Below, piece by piece: positions 51,317-60,197 of a stretch of 64,000 nt of DNA. The notes beneath the pieces are model-generated. The model was given only the letters and a program-made list of their open reading frames with translations. It had not been told where the DNA came from and ran no database searches. Position 1 is the stretch's first letter; the number at the start of each line of letters is the position of its first letter. Source of the DNA: Cyclobacteriaceae bacterium (GTDB lineage: Bacteria > Bacteroidota > Bacteroidia > Cytophagales > Cyclobacteriaceae); the NCBI GenBank assembly GCA_028284125.1, contig JANQSI010000023.1:124001-188000 (forward strand). Reading direction: 5' to 3'. A program made the position numbers and the translations under genes.

Positions 51317-52282
51317 ATGGAAAGTCACCACATTTCCTGGTGGAATCTCGAAAATCTATTCGATATCCGAGATGCGCCTGCAGAACGTAGACCGGAAGAT
51401 ATAAAGCGAAAAATCAAAGCTGACTTAAAAAACTGGACGACTCCTGTTTTAAATCAAAAGATCAAGAATCTAAGCTCTGTCATCAATCAAATCAATGATG
51501 GTGAAGGCCCGGATATCCTTGGTGTTTGCGAAGTTGAAAATGCGCATGTCCTTAATCTTTTAATAGCTAAAATTTCCACTGGAAAGTCCTATGGAATCAT
51601 TCATCATGACATGAAAGATAAACGCGGTATTGATGTTGCGTTTATCTATAACAAAGACAAGTATGAGTTTGTGAAAAAGGAATTCTTCCACCATGCGGTA
51701 ATAAAAAGATATCCCACTCGTGAAATCGTTCAAGCAACATTGAAGGTTAAAAAGACTGGAAATGAATTGATCTTAGTGGGCAATCATTGGCCTTCTCGAT
51801 CTGGCGGTCAATATGAATCTGAGCCGTATCGAATCATCACGGGTGAAACGCTTAGTTACTTCATTGAACGAATCCAGGAAGTAAAAGGAGAAGACGCAGC
51901 AATCATCGTGATGGGAGATTTCAATGACGACCCATTTTCAAGATCTCTAACTGATTATGCTTTGAGCGTTATCGATAGAGATAAGGTAGTCTTTGGAAGA
52001 AATCCATACCTATACAACCTCATGTGGCCGCTTCTTGGTCAGCGAAAAGCAAGTTATGTTTTCAGCGGAACTCCGATGATGATTGACCAGTTCATGGTTT
52101 CTAAGGGAATAGCTAAGAAATCTGGAAAGTATGTATTAAATGAAGATGATGTGAAATTGGAGATTTTTGATGGAATGGTTTCAGGCAGATATGATACACC
52201 TGTCAGATTTGGTCAGGAAAAACCTAACTCCGATGGGTTCAGCGATCATCTACCAATTTCGTTTGTGTTGGGCGAGAAGTAA
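51317..52282 (+). CDS. Endonuclease/exonuclease/phosphatase family protein
   Basis: The 321-residue metal-dependent hydrolase has SWWNLENLFDI, ILGVCEVENAHVL (metal glutamate), LVGNHWPSRSGG, IVMGDFNDDPFSRSL and GFSDHLPISFVL (catalytic histidine). The target could be DNA, a nucleotide or a phosphoester. The ATG at 51317 starts the domain directly; an upstream in-frame start at 51275 adds a short hydrophobic extension that could be an export signal. Its stop abuts the convergent acylphosphatase gene. Confidence 0.87.
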   Translation: MESHHISWWNLENLFDIRDAPAERRPEDIKRKIKADLKNWTTPVLNQKIKNLSSVINQINDGEGPDILGVCEVENAHVLNLLIAKISTGKSYGIIHHDMKDKRGIDVAFIYNKDKYEFVKKEFFHHAVIKRYPTREIVQATLKVKKTGNELILVGNHWPSRSGGQYESEPYRIITGETLSYFIERIQEVKGEDAAIIVMGDFNDDPFSRSLTDYALSVIDRDKVVFGRNPYLYNLMWPLLGQRKASYVFSGTPMMIDQFMVSKGIAKKSGKYVLNEDDVKLEIFDGMVSGRYDTPVRFGQEKPNSDGFSDHLPISFVLGEK

Positions 52283-52552
52283 TCAATAAACAATTTCAAA
52301 AGTTGTTCTTGGTTGAGGTTCGGTATCTTCAAGCAAGACATCATCAACTCTTGAGTAGGTCGGGCCTTCTTTGCACCACTGAATCATTTTTTTTACCTTT
52401 TCCGCTTCTCCTTGCACTTCGAGCATGACTGTCCCGTCTGGCTCGTTTCTGACCCACCCTACAAGCTTCAGATCATCTGCCATAGTCTTTGTTGATGCAC
52501 GATAGAAAACACCTTGAACTTTGCCAAACACTCTTATTCGCTTGCAAACCAT
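52283..52552 (-). CDS. acyP: Acylphosphatase
   Basis: The 89-residue enzyme hydrolyses acyl phosphates. RIRVFGKVQGVFYRASTKTMA holds the catalytic arginine, and LVGWVRNEPDGTVMLEVQG holds the catalytic asparagine. ATG 52552 overlaps the upstream stop by one base (TGATG); the longer frame to 52621 lies inside the neighbouring gene. Confidence 0.93.
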   Translation of the reverse strand: MVCKRIRVFGKVQGVFYRASTKTMADDLKLVGWVRNEPDGTVMLEVQGEAEKVKKMIQWCKEGPTYSRVDDVLLEDTEPQPRTTFEIVY

Positions 52553-53034
52553 CAGATGTCTTCTTTTGCCAGTTGACCATGTAGTTCGTTCACTTTCATC
52601 AAGGCAGCACTTCCATACCAAGGATGCAATTCCATCACCAATCTTCCGGCTTGGATGGCAGGATCAGAAGCGGTTAGTTCCTCTGCCTCTTCAACTGTTT
52701 CTACGGCAAAAATGTAAATACCTTTTACCTCGTGATCATCCATAAATGGGCCCGCTAAAATCAACTTGCCCATTTCAGCCATCCGACCAATATTATCAAG
52801 GTGCGCTCGCTGTAGCTGAGCAGCTTCTGTCGAGTCCTGGTCACGATTCGGTCCGGCTTTCAAATAAGCCATCACATACTGTCTCATGCCATAAGGATCG
52901 GCTCCTGTTTCTGCAGCAAGCAAAGAATCGTAAGCAGAAGATTCATTTGAAATTTCCTCACTGTCTTTTTTAACCGAAACAGTACATGACCAAATAAATA
53001 GCAGGGTAATAAGATAAAGGGAATAGTTCTTCAT
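52552..53034 (-). CDS. YciI-like domain lipoprotein
   Basis: The 160-residue protein has a lipobox-type signal (YLITLLFIWSC) and a YciI-fold domain (about 50-145; MRQYVMAYLKAGPNR, LQRAHLDNIGRMAEMGKLILAGPF, GIYIFAVETVEEAEEL, DPAIQAGRLVMELHPW). YciI proteins are small ferredoxin-fold proteins of uncertain function; an exported version is less common. It is coupled to acyP. Confidence 0.82.
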   Translation of the reverse strand: MKNYSLYLITLLFIWSCTVSVKKDSEEISNESSAYDSLLAAETGADPYGMRQYVMAYLKAGPNRDQDSTEAAQLQRAHLDNIGRMAEMGKLILAGPFMDDHEVKGIYIFAVETVEEAEELTASDPAIQAGRLVMELHPWYGSAALMKVNELHGQLAKEDI

Positions 53035-53091
53035 ATGAACCTAAAGTTCATAAGAACACACGAAATATTAAAATTGGCTTACTTCAGAAGA

Positions 53092-53673
53092 TTAAGCGTC
53101 CTCAGCAACTACTTCCTGGACTTCAGGAACCATTCTTTTCAGAAGATTTTCAATTCCAGACTTGAGTGTGATCGTAGAAGATGGACAGCCACTGCAAGAG
53201 CCTTGTAATAAAACTTTTACGGTTCCCTCATTGAACGAATGGAAACTTATTGCTCCTCCATCCATTTCCACGGCTGGTCGGATATATTCTTCAAGCACTC
53301 CTTTGATTTTCGTGTCAATATCATCCCCAGTTAGTTCCTCGTCTAGTGTTTTCTCAATTTTTTCAGTCAAAACCGGTTTCTCTGCCTCTAAATAAGCCTT
53401 AATGAATTGCTGAATTTCATTTTTTACTTCAAACCATTCCGTTTGCTCATCTTTTGTAACGGTGACGAAATTGCTCATGTAGAACACCCTGCTGATGTAA
53501 GAAAATTCCTTAAAAAGTTCTTTGGCCAATGGAGCTTCATCAGTCTCTTCAATTGACGGATAATCCCGGCTTACTCCTTCGGGCACTAGCATGAAATTCG
53601 CAACAAACTTGAGTGAGTTTGGATTTGGATTCGATTCAGTGTAAATGTTAATCGGCGTTGAAGTTGCTTCCAT
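53092..53673 (-). CDS. NifU-family iron-sulfur scaffold/carrier (Nfu)
   Basis: The 193-residue protein has an N-terminal Nfu domain (about 10-95; YTESNPNPNSLKFVANFML) and a C-terminal NifU domain with the cluster-binding pair in LQGSCSGCPSSTITLKSGIE. It binds and delivers 4Fe-4S clusters. It is monocistronic, downstream of a repeat-rich gap. Confidence 0.93.
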   Translation of the reverse strand: MEATSTPINIYTESNPNPNSLKFVANFMLVPEGVSRDYPSIEETDEAPLAKELFKEFSYISRVFYMSNFVTVTKDEQTEWFEVKNEIQQFIKAYLEAEKPVLTEKIEKTLDEELTGDDIDTKIKGVLEEYIRPAVEMDGGAISFHSFNEGTVKVLLQGSCSGCPSSTITLKSGIENLLKRMVPEVQEVVAEDA

Positions 53674-53742
53674 GAAATTCTATTTCCAGTTAGAACCGCA
53701 AAGATGCTATAGAAAGTTCATTTATAGTGGACTAGTTAAATG

Positions 53743-53815
53743 GTTGATTGGTTAATTAGTTAGTTATGATATTCAAAGCGAACCAATTAACTAATTAACA
53801 AGTCAACTAATCAAC
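53743..53815. repeat. Inverted arrays of imperfect eight-base repeats
   Basis: Three eight-base units read on plus at 53743-53766 (GTTGATTG, GTTAATTA, GTTAGTTA). Four units read on minus at 53784-53815 (GTTGATTA, GTTGACTT, GTTAATTA, GTTAATTG). The arrays face each other across about 17 bases. The stop codon of the symporter gene lies inside the outermost minus unit. Confidence 0.7.
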
Positions 53816-55205
53816 TATTGTTTAATTCTCCTTCAGTGCCAGCCACCAACGTTGCAACAGTGGCATCTCCAGTTACATTCACGACTGTACGACACATATC
53901 AAGAGGTCGATCTACTGGGAAAATAATGGCCATCCACGCGGGATTTAGGCCAACTGACTGAAGAACGATGATAAGCATTACAAGTCCAGCACTCGGAACT
54001 GCAGCAGATCCGATGGAGGCTAAAGTGGCTGTCAGAACGATAACTAACTGTTGGGTAAAAGTGAGATCAACCATATGCAGTTGAGCCAAGAAAACTACGG
54101 CCACAGCTTGCATCACGCTTGTTCCATCCATGTTTACTGTGGCTCCAATGGGTAGAACAAAACTTGAGATGTTTTTTGAAACGCCCATGTTCTTTTCTAC
54201 ACATTCCATAGTAACTGGAAGAGTCGCCGCACTTGAACTGGTCGAAAATGCCATTAACTGAGCCGGACTAAGGTTTTTGAACACCTTTTTGTAAGTCATG
54301 CCTTTTACAAAAATGATGAGAATCAATGGATACAAGACTGCAACAAGGAACGCCAGTCCAGCAAAAAGTGTGACTGAATAGGAAGCAAGGCCTTTAAAGA
54401 TTTCAAACACCTCTGCTGGAGAATTCGCCATCTTTGCAATTACTCCTGCCAAAAGGGCAAACACAAAATATGGTGCTGCCTTCATAACCATCGAGACCAT
54501 CTTTAGAAAGACATCATTTATACTGGTGATAAATACAGCCACAGGTTTTGCTCTTTCCCCAACAACCGCAATTGAAATCCCAAAAAATATGGCAAAGAAA
54601 ATCACCTGAAGCATCAATCCATTGTTGGAAATGGAAAGCACAAGGTTCTCTGGTACCATGTCAATTAAGAATTGTAATGGTGGAGCTTCTTTGGTCATCT
54701 CGGCACTACCTCGCATCACTTCTACCTCTTGATCGATTTCCTGTGGTTGACCAGAAACTTCTTCAACTACTTCAGCATACTGTGGGTTATTTAGGAGGTT
54801 CTTATCATCCTTGATCTCGATTTGATTGTCCTTGGCCCAAATCTCATAGGAAATTCGATTTTTCACTCGCTGCTCATCGTCCAAATGTGTTCCAGGCTTA
54901 ATGGTATTAACCAAAAACAATCCAACAGTGACTGCCGTGACTGTTGTTATTAGATAGAACCCTAATGTTTTAGCTCCCATTTTTCCCAACCTGGAAATAT
55001 CCTGGAGACCTGAAATCCCACTAATGATTGAGAAAAGAACCAACGGAACCGCGATGAATTTCAACATTCGAATGAAAATCGTTCCGAAAGGATCGATCCA
55101 GTTGATCGTAAATTGATTCCATCCTAGTGCGCTTGAAATGAAAGCGTAAATAACACCGGCAACCAGGCCGATCAATATTTTAATATGCAGTGGGAGTTTT
55201 TTCAT
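53811..55205 (-). CDS. Dicarboxylate/amino acid:cation symporter (DAACS family)
   Basis: The 464-residue transporter has the diagnostic serine-rich hairpin AFSTSSSAATLPVTM and the substrate/Na+ motif GATVNMDGTSVMQAVAVVFLAQ. An extended hydrophilic loop (about 120-180) lies between early helices. It imports glutamate, aspartate or C4-dicarboxylates using Na+ or H+. The final residues (NNS) and stop are formed by the repeat unit overlapping its 3' end. Confidence 0.93.
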   Translation of the reverse strand: MKKLPLHIKILIGLVAGVIYAFISSALGWNQFTINWIDPFGTIFIRMLKFIAVPLVLFSIISGISGLQDISRLGKMGAKTLGFYLITTVTAVTVGLFLVNTIKPGTHLDDEQRVKNRISYEIWAKDNQIEIKDDKNLLNNPQYAEVVEEVSGQPQEIDQEVEVMRGSAEMTKEAPPLQFLIDMVPENLVLSISNNGLMLQVIFFAIFFGISIAVVGERAKPVAVFITSINDVFLKMVSMVMKAAPYFVFALLAGVIAKMANSPAEVFEIFKGLASYSVTLFAGLAFLVAVLYPLILIIFVKGMTYKKVFKNLSPAQLMAFSTSSSAATLPVTMECVEKNMGVSKNISSFVLPIGATVNMDGTSVMQAVAVVFLAQLHMVDLTFTQQLVIVLTATLASIGSAAVPSAGLVMLIIVLQSVGLNPAWMAIIFPVDRPLDMCRTVVNVTGDATVATLVAGTEGELNNS

Positions 55206-55243
55206 TAGGTCTTGTTGTTGGTCGCTTTAAGATGACCGCTTAA

Positions 55244-56326
55244 TTAACCCCGCAATATATTGGTTTGAGCCAATAAATAGAAATCTGCTATGACGAGAGC
55301 CGACATTGCTTCGATAATCGGGACAGCACGGGGAACGACACATGGATCATGACGACCTTTTCCTTTCACAATCACGTCTTTTCCATCTTTATCTACCGAA
55401 TCCTGATCCTGCATGATTGTTGCGACAGGTTTAAATGCGACATTGAAAAAGATATCTTCCCCATTAGAAATTCCACCTTGAATTCCGCCCGAGTGATTGG
55501 TCTTGGTTTTTATTTCTCCATCCTTATTCTCGAATTCATCATTGTGTTCCGAGCCCTTCATTTTTGCCCCTGCAAAACCACTCCCCAACTCAAACCCTTT
55601 GACAGCATTAATCGAAAGCATCGCTTTCCCTAATTCAGCATTAAGCTTTCCAAACAAAGGCTCTCCTAGCCCCACAGGAACACCTTGTATGACGCCTGTA
55701 ATAATGCCTCCTACAGTATCTCCGGACTTTCGGACTTCATCGATCAGAGAGAACATTTCTTTAGCGGTTTCTGCATCAGGGCACCGAACATCGTTGGAAT
55801 CTATCTTGGAGAGATCAAGATCTAAGTAGCTTTTTTCCAGTTTTAGATTTCCTACTTCTGAGACATATGCGTAGCAGGCAATATTCTTTGCGCTGATCAT
55901 CTGTTTTGCCAATGCTCCAGCCGCAACCCAACCCGCGGTTATTCTGGCTGAGCTTCTTCCTCCACCTCGATAATCTCGATTTCCGTATTTTTCCTGGTAG
56001 GTGAAATCAGCATGAGAGGGACGAAAAGAATCTTTGATGTGATCGTAATCCTTGCTTTTTGCGTCTGAATTTCGGATTAGAATAGCTATTGGAGCTCCAG
56101 TAGATTTTCCATCGAAAACCCCGGATAAAATCTCAAATTCATCATTTTCCCTTCGTTGAGTAGTTATCCTTGATTGTCCAGGTTTTCTCCGATCCAACTC
56201 CGATTGAATATTATCTAAGTTAATAGCTACGCCAGCCGGGAACCCGTCAACGACTACACCAACACCTGGCCCATGAGATTCACCAAATGAAGTGACCTTC
56301 AATAAATTACCAAAACTATTGAGCAT
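55244..56326 (-). CDS. aroC: Chorismate synthase
   Basis: The 360-residue FMN-dependent enzyme makes chorismate from EPSP. Motifs: [60 protein letters not shown] and FKPVATI. Length is normal. It lies just downstream of the BatD-like gene (three bases between), on the same strand. Confidence 0.97.
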   Translation of the reverse strand: MLNSFGNLLKVTSFGESHGPGVGVVVDGFPAGVAINLDNIQSELDRRKPGQSRITTQRRENDEFEILSGVFDGKSTGAPIAILIRNSDAKSKDYDHIKDSFRPSHADFTYQEKYGNRDYRGGGRSSARITAGWVAAGALAKQMISAKNIACYAYVSEVGNLKLEKSYLDLDLSKIDSNDVRCPDAETAKEMFSLIDEVRKSGDTVGGIITGVIQGVPVGLGEPLFGKLNAELGKAMLSINAVKGFELGSGFAGAKMKGSEHNDEFENKDGEIKTKTNHSGGIQGGISNGEDIFFNVAFKPVATIMQDQDSVDKDGKDVIVKGKGRHDPCVVPRAVPIIEAMSALVIADFYLLAQTNILRG

Positions 56327-56329
56327 TGG

Positions 56330-57781
56330 TTAGGTTGTTTTTCTGAGTAATATGAAAACGGTTAGCCCCATCACAGATACAATAAAGAAGTTGATCATCC
56401 ATTGGATCCATGAATTCGAGTTCAGTGAAGATAAGTCATTATTGGCAGTATTGATCTTGTCGTAAAAATCGCCGAGATCAGTGGAAGCGATGTATTGATT
56501 TTTTCTACTCTCCCCAGAAACAGTGAGTACTAGATCGGATTTCAAAGTATCATACTTTTCTATGGTTGGATTGAAATAGACCCACTGGAAATAGTCAGAC
56601 ATTTTGAACTCTCCGGGTTCATTAGGTATGGCATAAAAATTATAGCTCTTCGTTCCGCGAACTCTAGAATTACTTTTGTTAACATTCTGCCTCACATTCG
56701 GAGCGTAAAAGTCGAAATTCTCTCCAGTCTCAGGTTGTGGTGCCTCAATAGCACTAATGTTTCCTTCGCCTCTAACCGTGAAATCATAATTGAAACTTTG
56801 CCCAGTTTCATAGCCTCCATCAGAAATTGATTCTACCAATTCATAATTCCCAACTGCTACACTTTCCTTTAAAGGATGTGCCGGCAAATCCACTACTTTG
56901 ATCTTTTTCTCTCTTGAATAAAACGTCTCGAAATCTTCTTGCCTGTTTCTTCCAAAAAAGGAAGGGTTTTTTGCGACTTTGTACTTAATCATTTTCAATC
57001 CTACTGATGGGAATTCTATGTCTTCCACATTCAGTGGATAAAAAGTAGCTTGATAGATTTTGTATCTGGTGTATCCTTTCCCATTCAATTGGATGGATTC
57101 TCCATTGATGTTGTCGATATTAAAGCTCTCTTCCCAGCAAGAGTTTGGTTTTAACTTTTTCACGATTTCAGTGATCTGGGTTCCGAGATCATAGAACCTC
57201 ATATCGGCTCGATTTGACTCAGCCACATAGAAAGCAAGATTGGTTGTGAAACCCTCTCCCACATAAACTTCCTTTTTATCAGTAACGATTGCCAGAAAAG
57301 CGTCCGCCTCAACATCAACGAATTCTGAAGGTTGATTTTGATTGCCAAACAAATTGTCAAATGGATCATTCGAAAACGCAGATCGTCTTCTGCTTTGTTG
57401 CACTGCATCGCCAACGACAATTTGAACTCCTTCTGACTTCACATCTTGTCCGTTTATCTTCATGAGGAATGGTGGCAGTATAAAATTGCCTTTCTCGGAT
57501 GCCTGATAGTTTTGGGTCAGGCTCTGAGTTGAGGTCATTTTTCCATTGGTGAAATTTGTAGAGGTAGAAGATGAAGTACCTCTTTTTATGAATCCTTCGA
57601 TATCCGGGAAAGTACTGTATTGTTTTAGTCGGTCATTTTTTACTGTGACTGTAATGGTAAAATACTGGTTCAAACCAATCTGCGGTTGGCCCAGAGTTAT
57701 TGACGCTTCTTGTGCCTTGGAACTTAACACAAATACCAACATCAATACGCAACTTAACCCAAATGCCTTCGTTACTCTCAT
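56330..57781 (-). CDS. batD: BatD-like protein
   Basis: The 483-residue protein has a signal peptide (LSCVLMLVFVLSSKAQ), tandem beta-sandwich regions (ITLGQPQIGLNQYFTITVTVKN, PFLMKINGQDVKSEGVQIVVGDA, SFNYDFTVRGEGNISAIEAP) and a C-terminal membrane helix (WMINFFIVSVMGLTVFILL). This is the BatD layout of Bacteroidota aerotolerance operons. No other bat gene is near it; the MoxR/vWA pair at the window end is about 5 kb away. Confidence 0.85.
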   Translation of the reverse strand: MRVTKAFGLSCVLMLVFVLSSKAQEASITLGQPQIGLNQYFTITVTVKNDRLKQYSTFPDIEGFIKRGTSSSTSTNFTNGKMTSTQSLTQNYQASEKGNFILPPFLMKINGQDVKSEGVQIVVGDAVQQSRRRSAFSNDPFDNLFGNQNQPSEFVDVEADAFLAIVTDKKEVYVGEGFTTNLAFYVAESNRADMRFYDLGTQITEIVKKLKPNSCWEESFNIDNINGESIQLNGKGYTRYKIYQATFYPLNVEDIEFPSVGLKMIKYKVAKNPSFFGRNRQEDFETFYSREKKIKVVDLPAHPLKESVAVGNYELVESISDGGYETGQSFNYDFTVRGEGNISAIEAPQPETGENFDFYAPNVRQNVNKSNSRVRGTKSYNFYAIPNEPGEFKMSDYFQWVYFNPTIEKYDTLKSDLVLTVSGESRKNQYIASTDLGDFYDKINTANNDLSSLNSNSWIQWMINFFIVSVMGLTVFILLRKTT

Positions 57782-57877
57782 TACTATTCAGTTACCCTTT
57801 TTTAGTAAATTGTATTTTGCAATGATCATGCAAACGCCAAATTTACAGCCTGGGTTTGTTCTTTAACAATTATTAGC

Positions 57878-58060
57878 ATGCTTGAATATTTCAAAACTAT
57901 TTTATCGAAAGTAAGCTTTGATAAGCGGTTGTTTGAAAAGGAATTAAGGAAAGCCATTAAGGCCTTAATCCCACGAGAAGTGGAATTGTTGAAAGAATGG
58001 TGCTACTCAAGATACGGCAGTGAATATCAGCCTATCCTTCAGGCCTGTTTTGCTTCTTAA
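57878..58060 (+). CDS. Small conserved-looking protein, unknown function
   Basis: A 60-residue basic helical protein (MLEYFKTILSKVSFDKRLFEKELRKAIKAL, ending LLKEWCYSRYGSEYQPILQACFA, quoted here in parts). I recall very similar short proteins in other Cytophagales, so I take it as real. There are no membrane segments or metal motifs. It is divergent from batD and convergent with the channel gene. Confidence 0.7.
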   Translation: MLEYFKTILSKVSFDKRLFEKELRKAIKALIPREVELLKEWCYSRYGSEYQPILQACFAS

Positions 58061-58069
58061 CTAGCCGGA

Positions 58070-59245
58070 TTAATCTTTCTTACCTTGAAATTTCTTGAGG
58101 ATCTGCTCCATGTGTTTTCCAGCAGCTTCTCTTCCACCCAATCCATAGGATAAGGCTATTGCAACCGCAACTGCTCCGAGTGTTAAACCGAACGCTAGCT
58201 CTACTATGCTATTCGCAATTCCCATGGTTCTAAGCGCAATGGCAAGAAAAAGTCCAATAATTCCCACCCGTGCGATTCCAGCAACAAATGCATTGTCTTT
58301 AGATGACTTCATTGAGTTGTAGATGATCGAACCGAGGAAATTACCCATGACCAGTATAATCAAGCCGAAAAGTACATTTCCTGAAAGGTTGAGAATCGTA
58401 TGAAGTACTTCCGCCAACCGATCCAAGCCAAGCATTTCCACTCCGGAGATTACTCCGAAGAAGACCATAAAATAGAAGAGAATATTAGCAACAATGCCGG
58501 ATAGCTTTTGATCACCGATGGCATTCTGAAGTTGCAGCTTTTCTGTGAATTTATCTAACCCAAGGTTGGAGAGAAGATCTTTCACAAATGAAGTAATGAA
58601 CCGACCTCCAATGACGAACACTGAAATAATCAAAATAGCTCCAATGATGTTAGGAACTGCATCGAGCATTTGATGTAGTACATTATTTGCTGGCTGTGTG
58701 ATCGCATCCAATTCCAATGCATTGAGGCCTTGTATGATGAAAGGAATAAAGACAATGATGAATACCAATTGCTGAATGAAATAAACCAGTTTGTCGGTTT
58801 CTTTAAACCCTATCTTATTTGCCAAACGATCAAAAAGACTTCCCGCCATTTTGATAAGATTCGAAACGAATTTTGCAATGATGTAACCAATGAAAAAGGT
58901 AATGACACTGAAGATTACCTTTGGGATAAATGCAATAAATCCTTGATACATCCCTTTGATCGGATCGAGAATATAGCTGACGCCAAGGATCTCAAGTACA
59001 ATCAATAAGATGATGAACATCAAAATGTAGTACACGAAGTTGGCGATGAATTTATTAGTATCGACAATGGTATTACCCAGCAATCGTTCATCCCATTCCG
59101 TTCTTTTCATCAAGCCGTGAACAATTCTTCTGATAAGTAGCGCCAACAGCCATCCTACAATAAAAACGACAACAGCTCCAACTACGCTGTGAAGTTGATC
59201 ATCTACCCAGGCGATTATATTATTTATGAATTCCGGCATATCCAT
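58070..59245 (-). CDS. Mechanosensitive channel-like membrane protein (CmpX type)
   Basis: The 391-residue protein has repeated TM_helix units (VVFIVGWLLALLIRRIVHGLMKRT, VFVIGGRFITSFVKDLLSNLGLDKF, LVMGNFLGSIIYNSMKSS) and the end LAFGLTLGAVAVAIALSYGLGGREAAGKHMEQ. This is the CmpX-like relative of MscS without the cytoplasmic MscS vestibule. It may gate ions or act as a scaffold. A terminator of the upstream ABC gene precedes it. Confidence 0.85.
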   Translation of the reverse strand: MDMPEFINNIIAWVDDQLHSVVGAVVVFIVGWLLALLIRRIVHGLMKRTEWDERLLGNTIVDTNKFIANFVYYILMFIILLIVLEILGVSYILDPIKGMYQGFIAFIPKVIFSVITFFIGYIIAKFVSNLIKMAGSLFDRLANKIGFKETDKLVYFIQQLVFIIVFIPFIIQGLNALELDAITQPANNVLHQMLDAVPNIIGAILIISVFVIGGRFITSFVKDLLSNLGLDKFTEKLQLQNAIGDQKLSGIVANILFYFMVFFGVISGVEMLGLDRLAEVLHTILNLSGNVLFGLIILVMGNFLGSIIYNSMKSSKDNAFVAGIARVGIIGLFLAIALRTMGIANSIVELAFGLTLGAVAVAIALSYGLGGREAAGKHMEQILKKFQGKKD

Positions 59246-59337
59246 TGGTTAAGTTGTTTTTGTTAAAGAAAATCTTCAGATAATCCAAATGTACGTATTT
59301 TTTTTGCTCAAACAGGTATTATCAATTTTTAAATAAA

Positions 59338-59372
59338 AAAAGGGCCCTGGCATATTCGCTAGGACCCTTTTG
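59338..59372 (-). terminator. Intrinsic terminator after the ABC ATPase gene
   Basis: On the minus strand GGGTCCTAGC and GCCAGGGCCC form an imperfect stem with a six-base loop, followed by a run of seven T. It ends the ABC gene transcript before the channel gene. Confidence 0.8.
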
Positions 59373-59393
59373 CATGGTTTTTAAATGCTTTAT

Positions 59394-60056
59394 CTATTTC
59401 ACGATTCGTCCATCTTCAAGATTGACGATCCTGGTGCCGTATTCTGCAAATTTTTCATTGTGTGTAACCTGAACAATTGTCATCCCAGCATCATGAAGTT
59501 GTTTCAGTATTTCCATCACTTCTTCACCTTGACCAGAGTGTAGATTCCCAGTAGGTTCATCTGCAAGTAGTAATTTCGGTTTTCCTATCAATGCCCTGAC
59601 CACTCCAACCAACTGCTGCTGCCCGCCGGAAAGCTGCTCTGGGAACAAGTCTTTCTTGGCAACCATACTGAATCGATCGAGCATCTCTGCAATCATGCTT
59701 GCACGTTCTTTGCCTTTGATTCCACGGTAAATCAATGGTGTTTCGATGTTCTCATAAACGGTGAGTTCATCGATCAGGTGATAAGCTTGAAATATAAATC
59801 CGATGTGTTCTTTGTGAATTCTTGAGATTCTTCTTTCATTGAGTTTGTGAACGGGTTCATCCAAAAAGTAATACTCTCCTTCAGATGGTCGATCTAGCAT
59901 TCCAATAATGTTGAGGAGTGTAGATTTTCCGGAACCTGACGGTCCCATTACACTTACAAATTCCCCTTCTTCGATCTCAAGATTTATTCCTTTTAATATG
60001 AAAGTTCGTTGGTACTTGGACTCCACGAACTTACTGACGTCATTGAGTTTTATCAT
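59394..60056 (-). CDS. ABC transporter ATP-binding protein (LolD/MacB type)
   Basis: The 220-residue ATPase has Walker A GPSGSGKSTLLNIIG, the Q-loop FIFQAYHLIDELTVYENI, Walker B KLLLADEPTGNL and the H-loop VTHNEKFA. The signature is LSGGQQQLVGVVRALI: the usual arginine (LSGGQQQR) is leucine and the usual AIARAL is GVVRAL. No permease is adjacent. It may serve FtsX-like permeases elsewhere, such as the one at the window start. Confidence 0.9.
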   Translation of the reverse strand: MIKLNDVSKFVESKYQRTFILKGINLEIEEGEFVSVMGPSGSGKSTLLNIIGMLDRPSEGEYYFLDEPVHKLNERRISRIHKEHIGFIFQAYHLIDELTVYENIETPLIYRGIKGKERASMIAEMLDRFSMVAKKDLFPEQLSGGQQQLVGVVRALIGKPKLLLADEPTGNLHSGQGEEVMEILKQLHDAGMTIVQVTHNEKFAEYGTRIVNLEDGRIVK

Positions 60057-60197
60057 TTGAGTTAATGTGATTCAAGAATTCCTTAACGGAATTGGTAGGA
60101 CCAAGATACATCAATCATTTTTATATCTATCGGGATTCTTTTCCAAAGCAACTACAAGGGCCAGTTTCAATGAATGGCATACCCAAAAGTTCAACGC

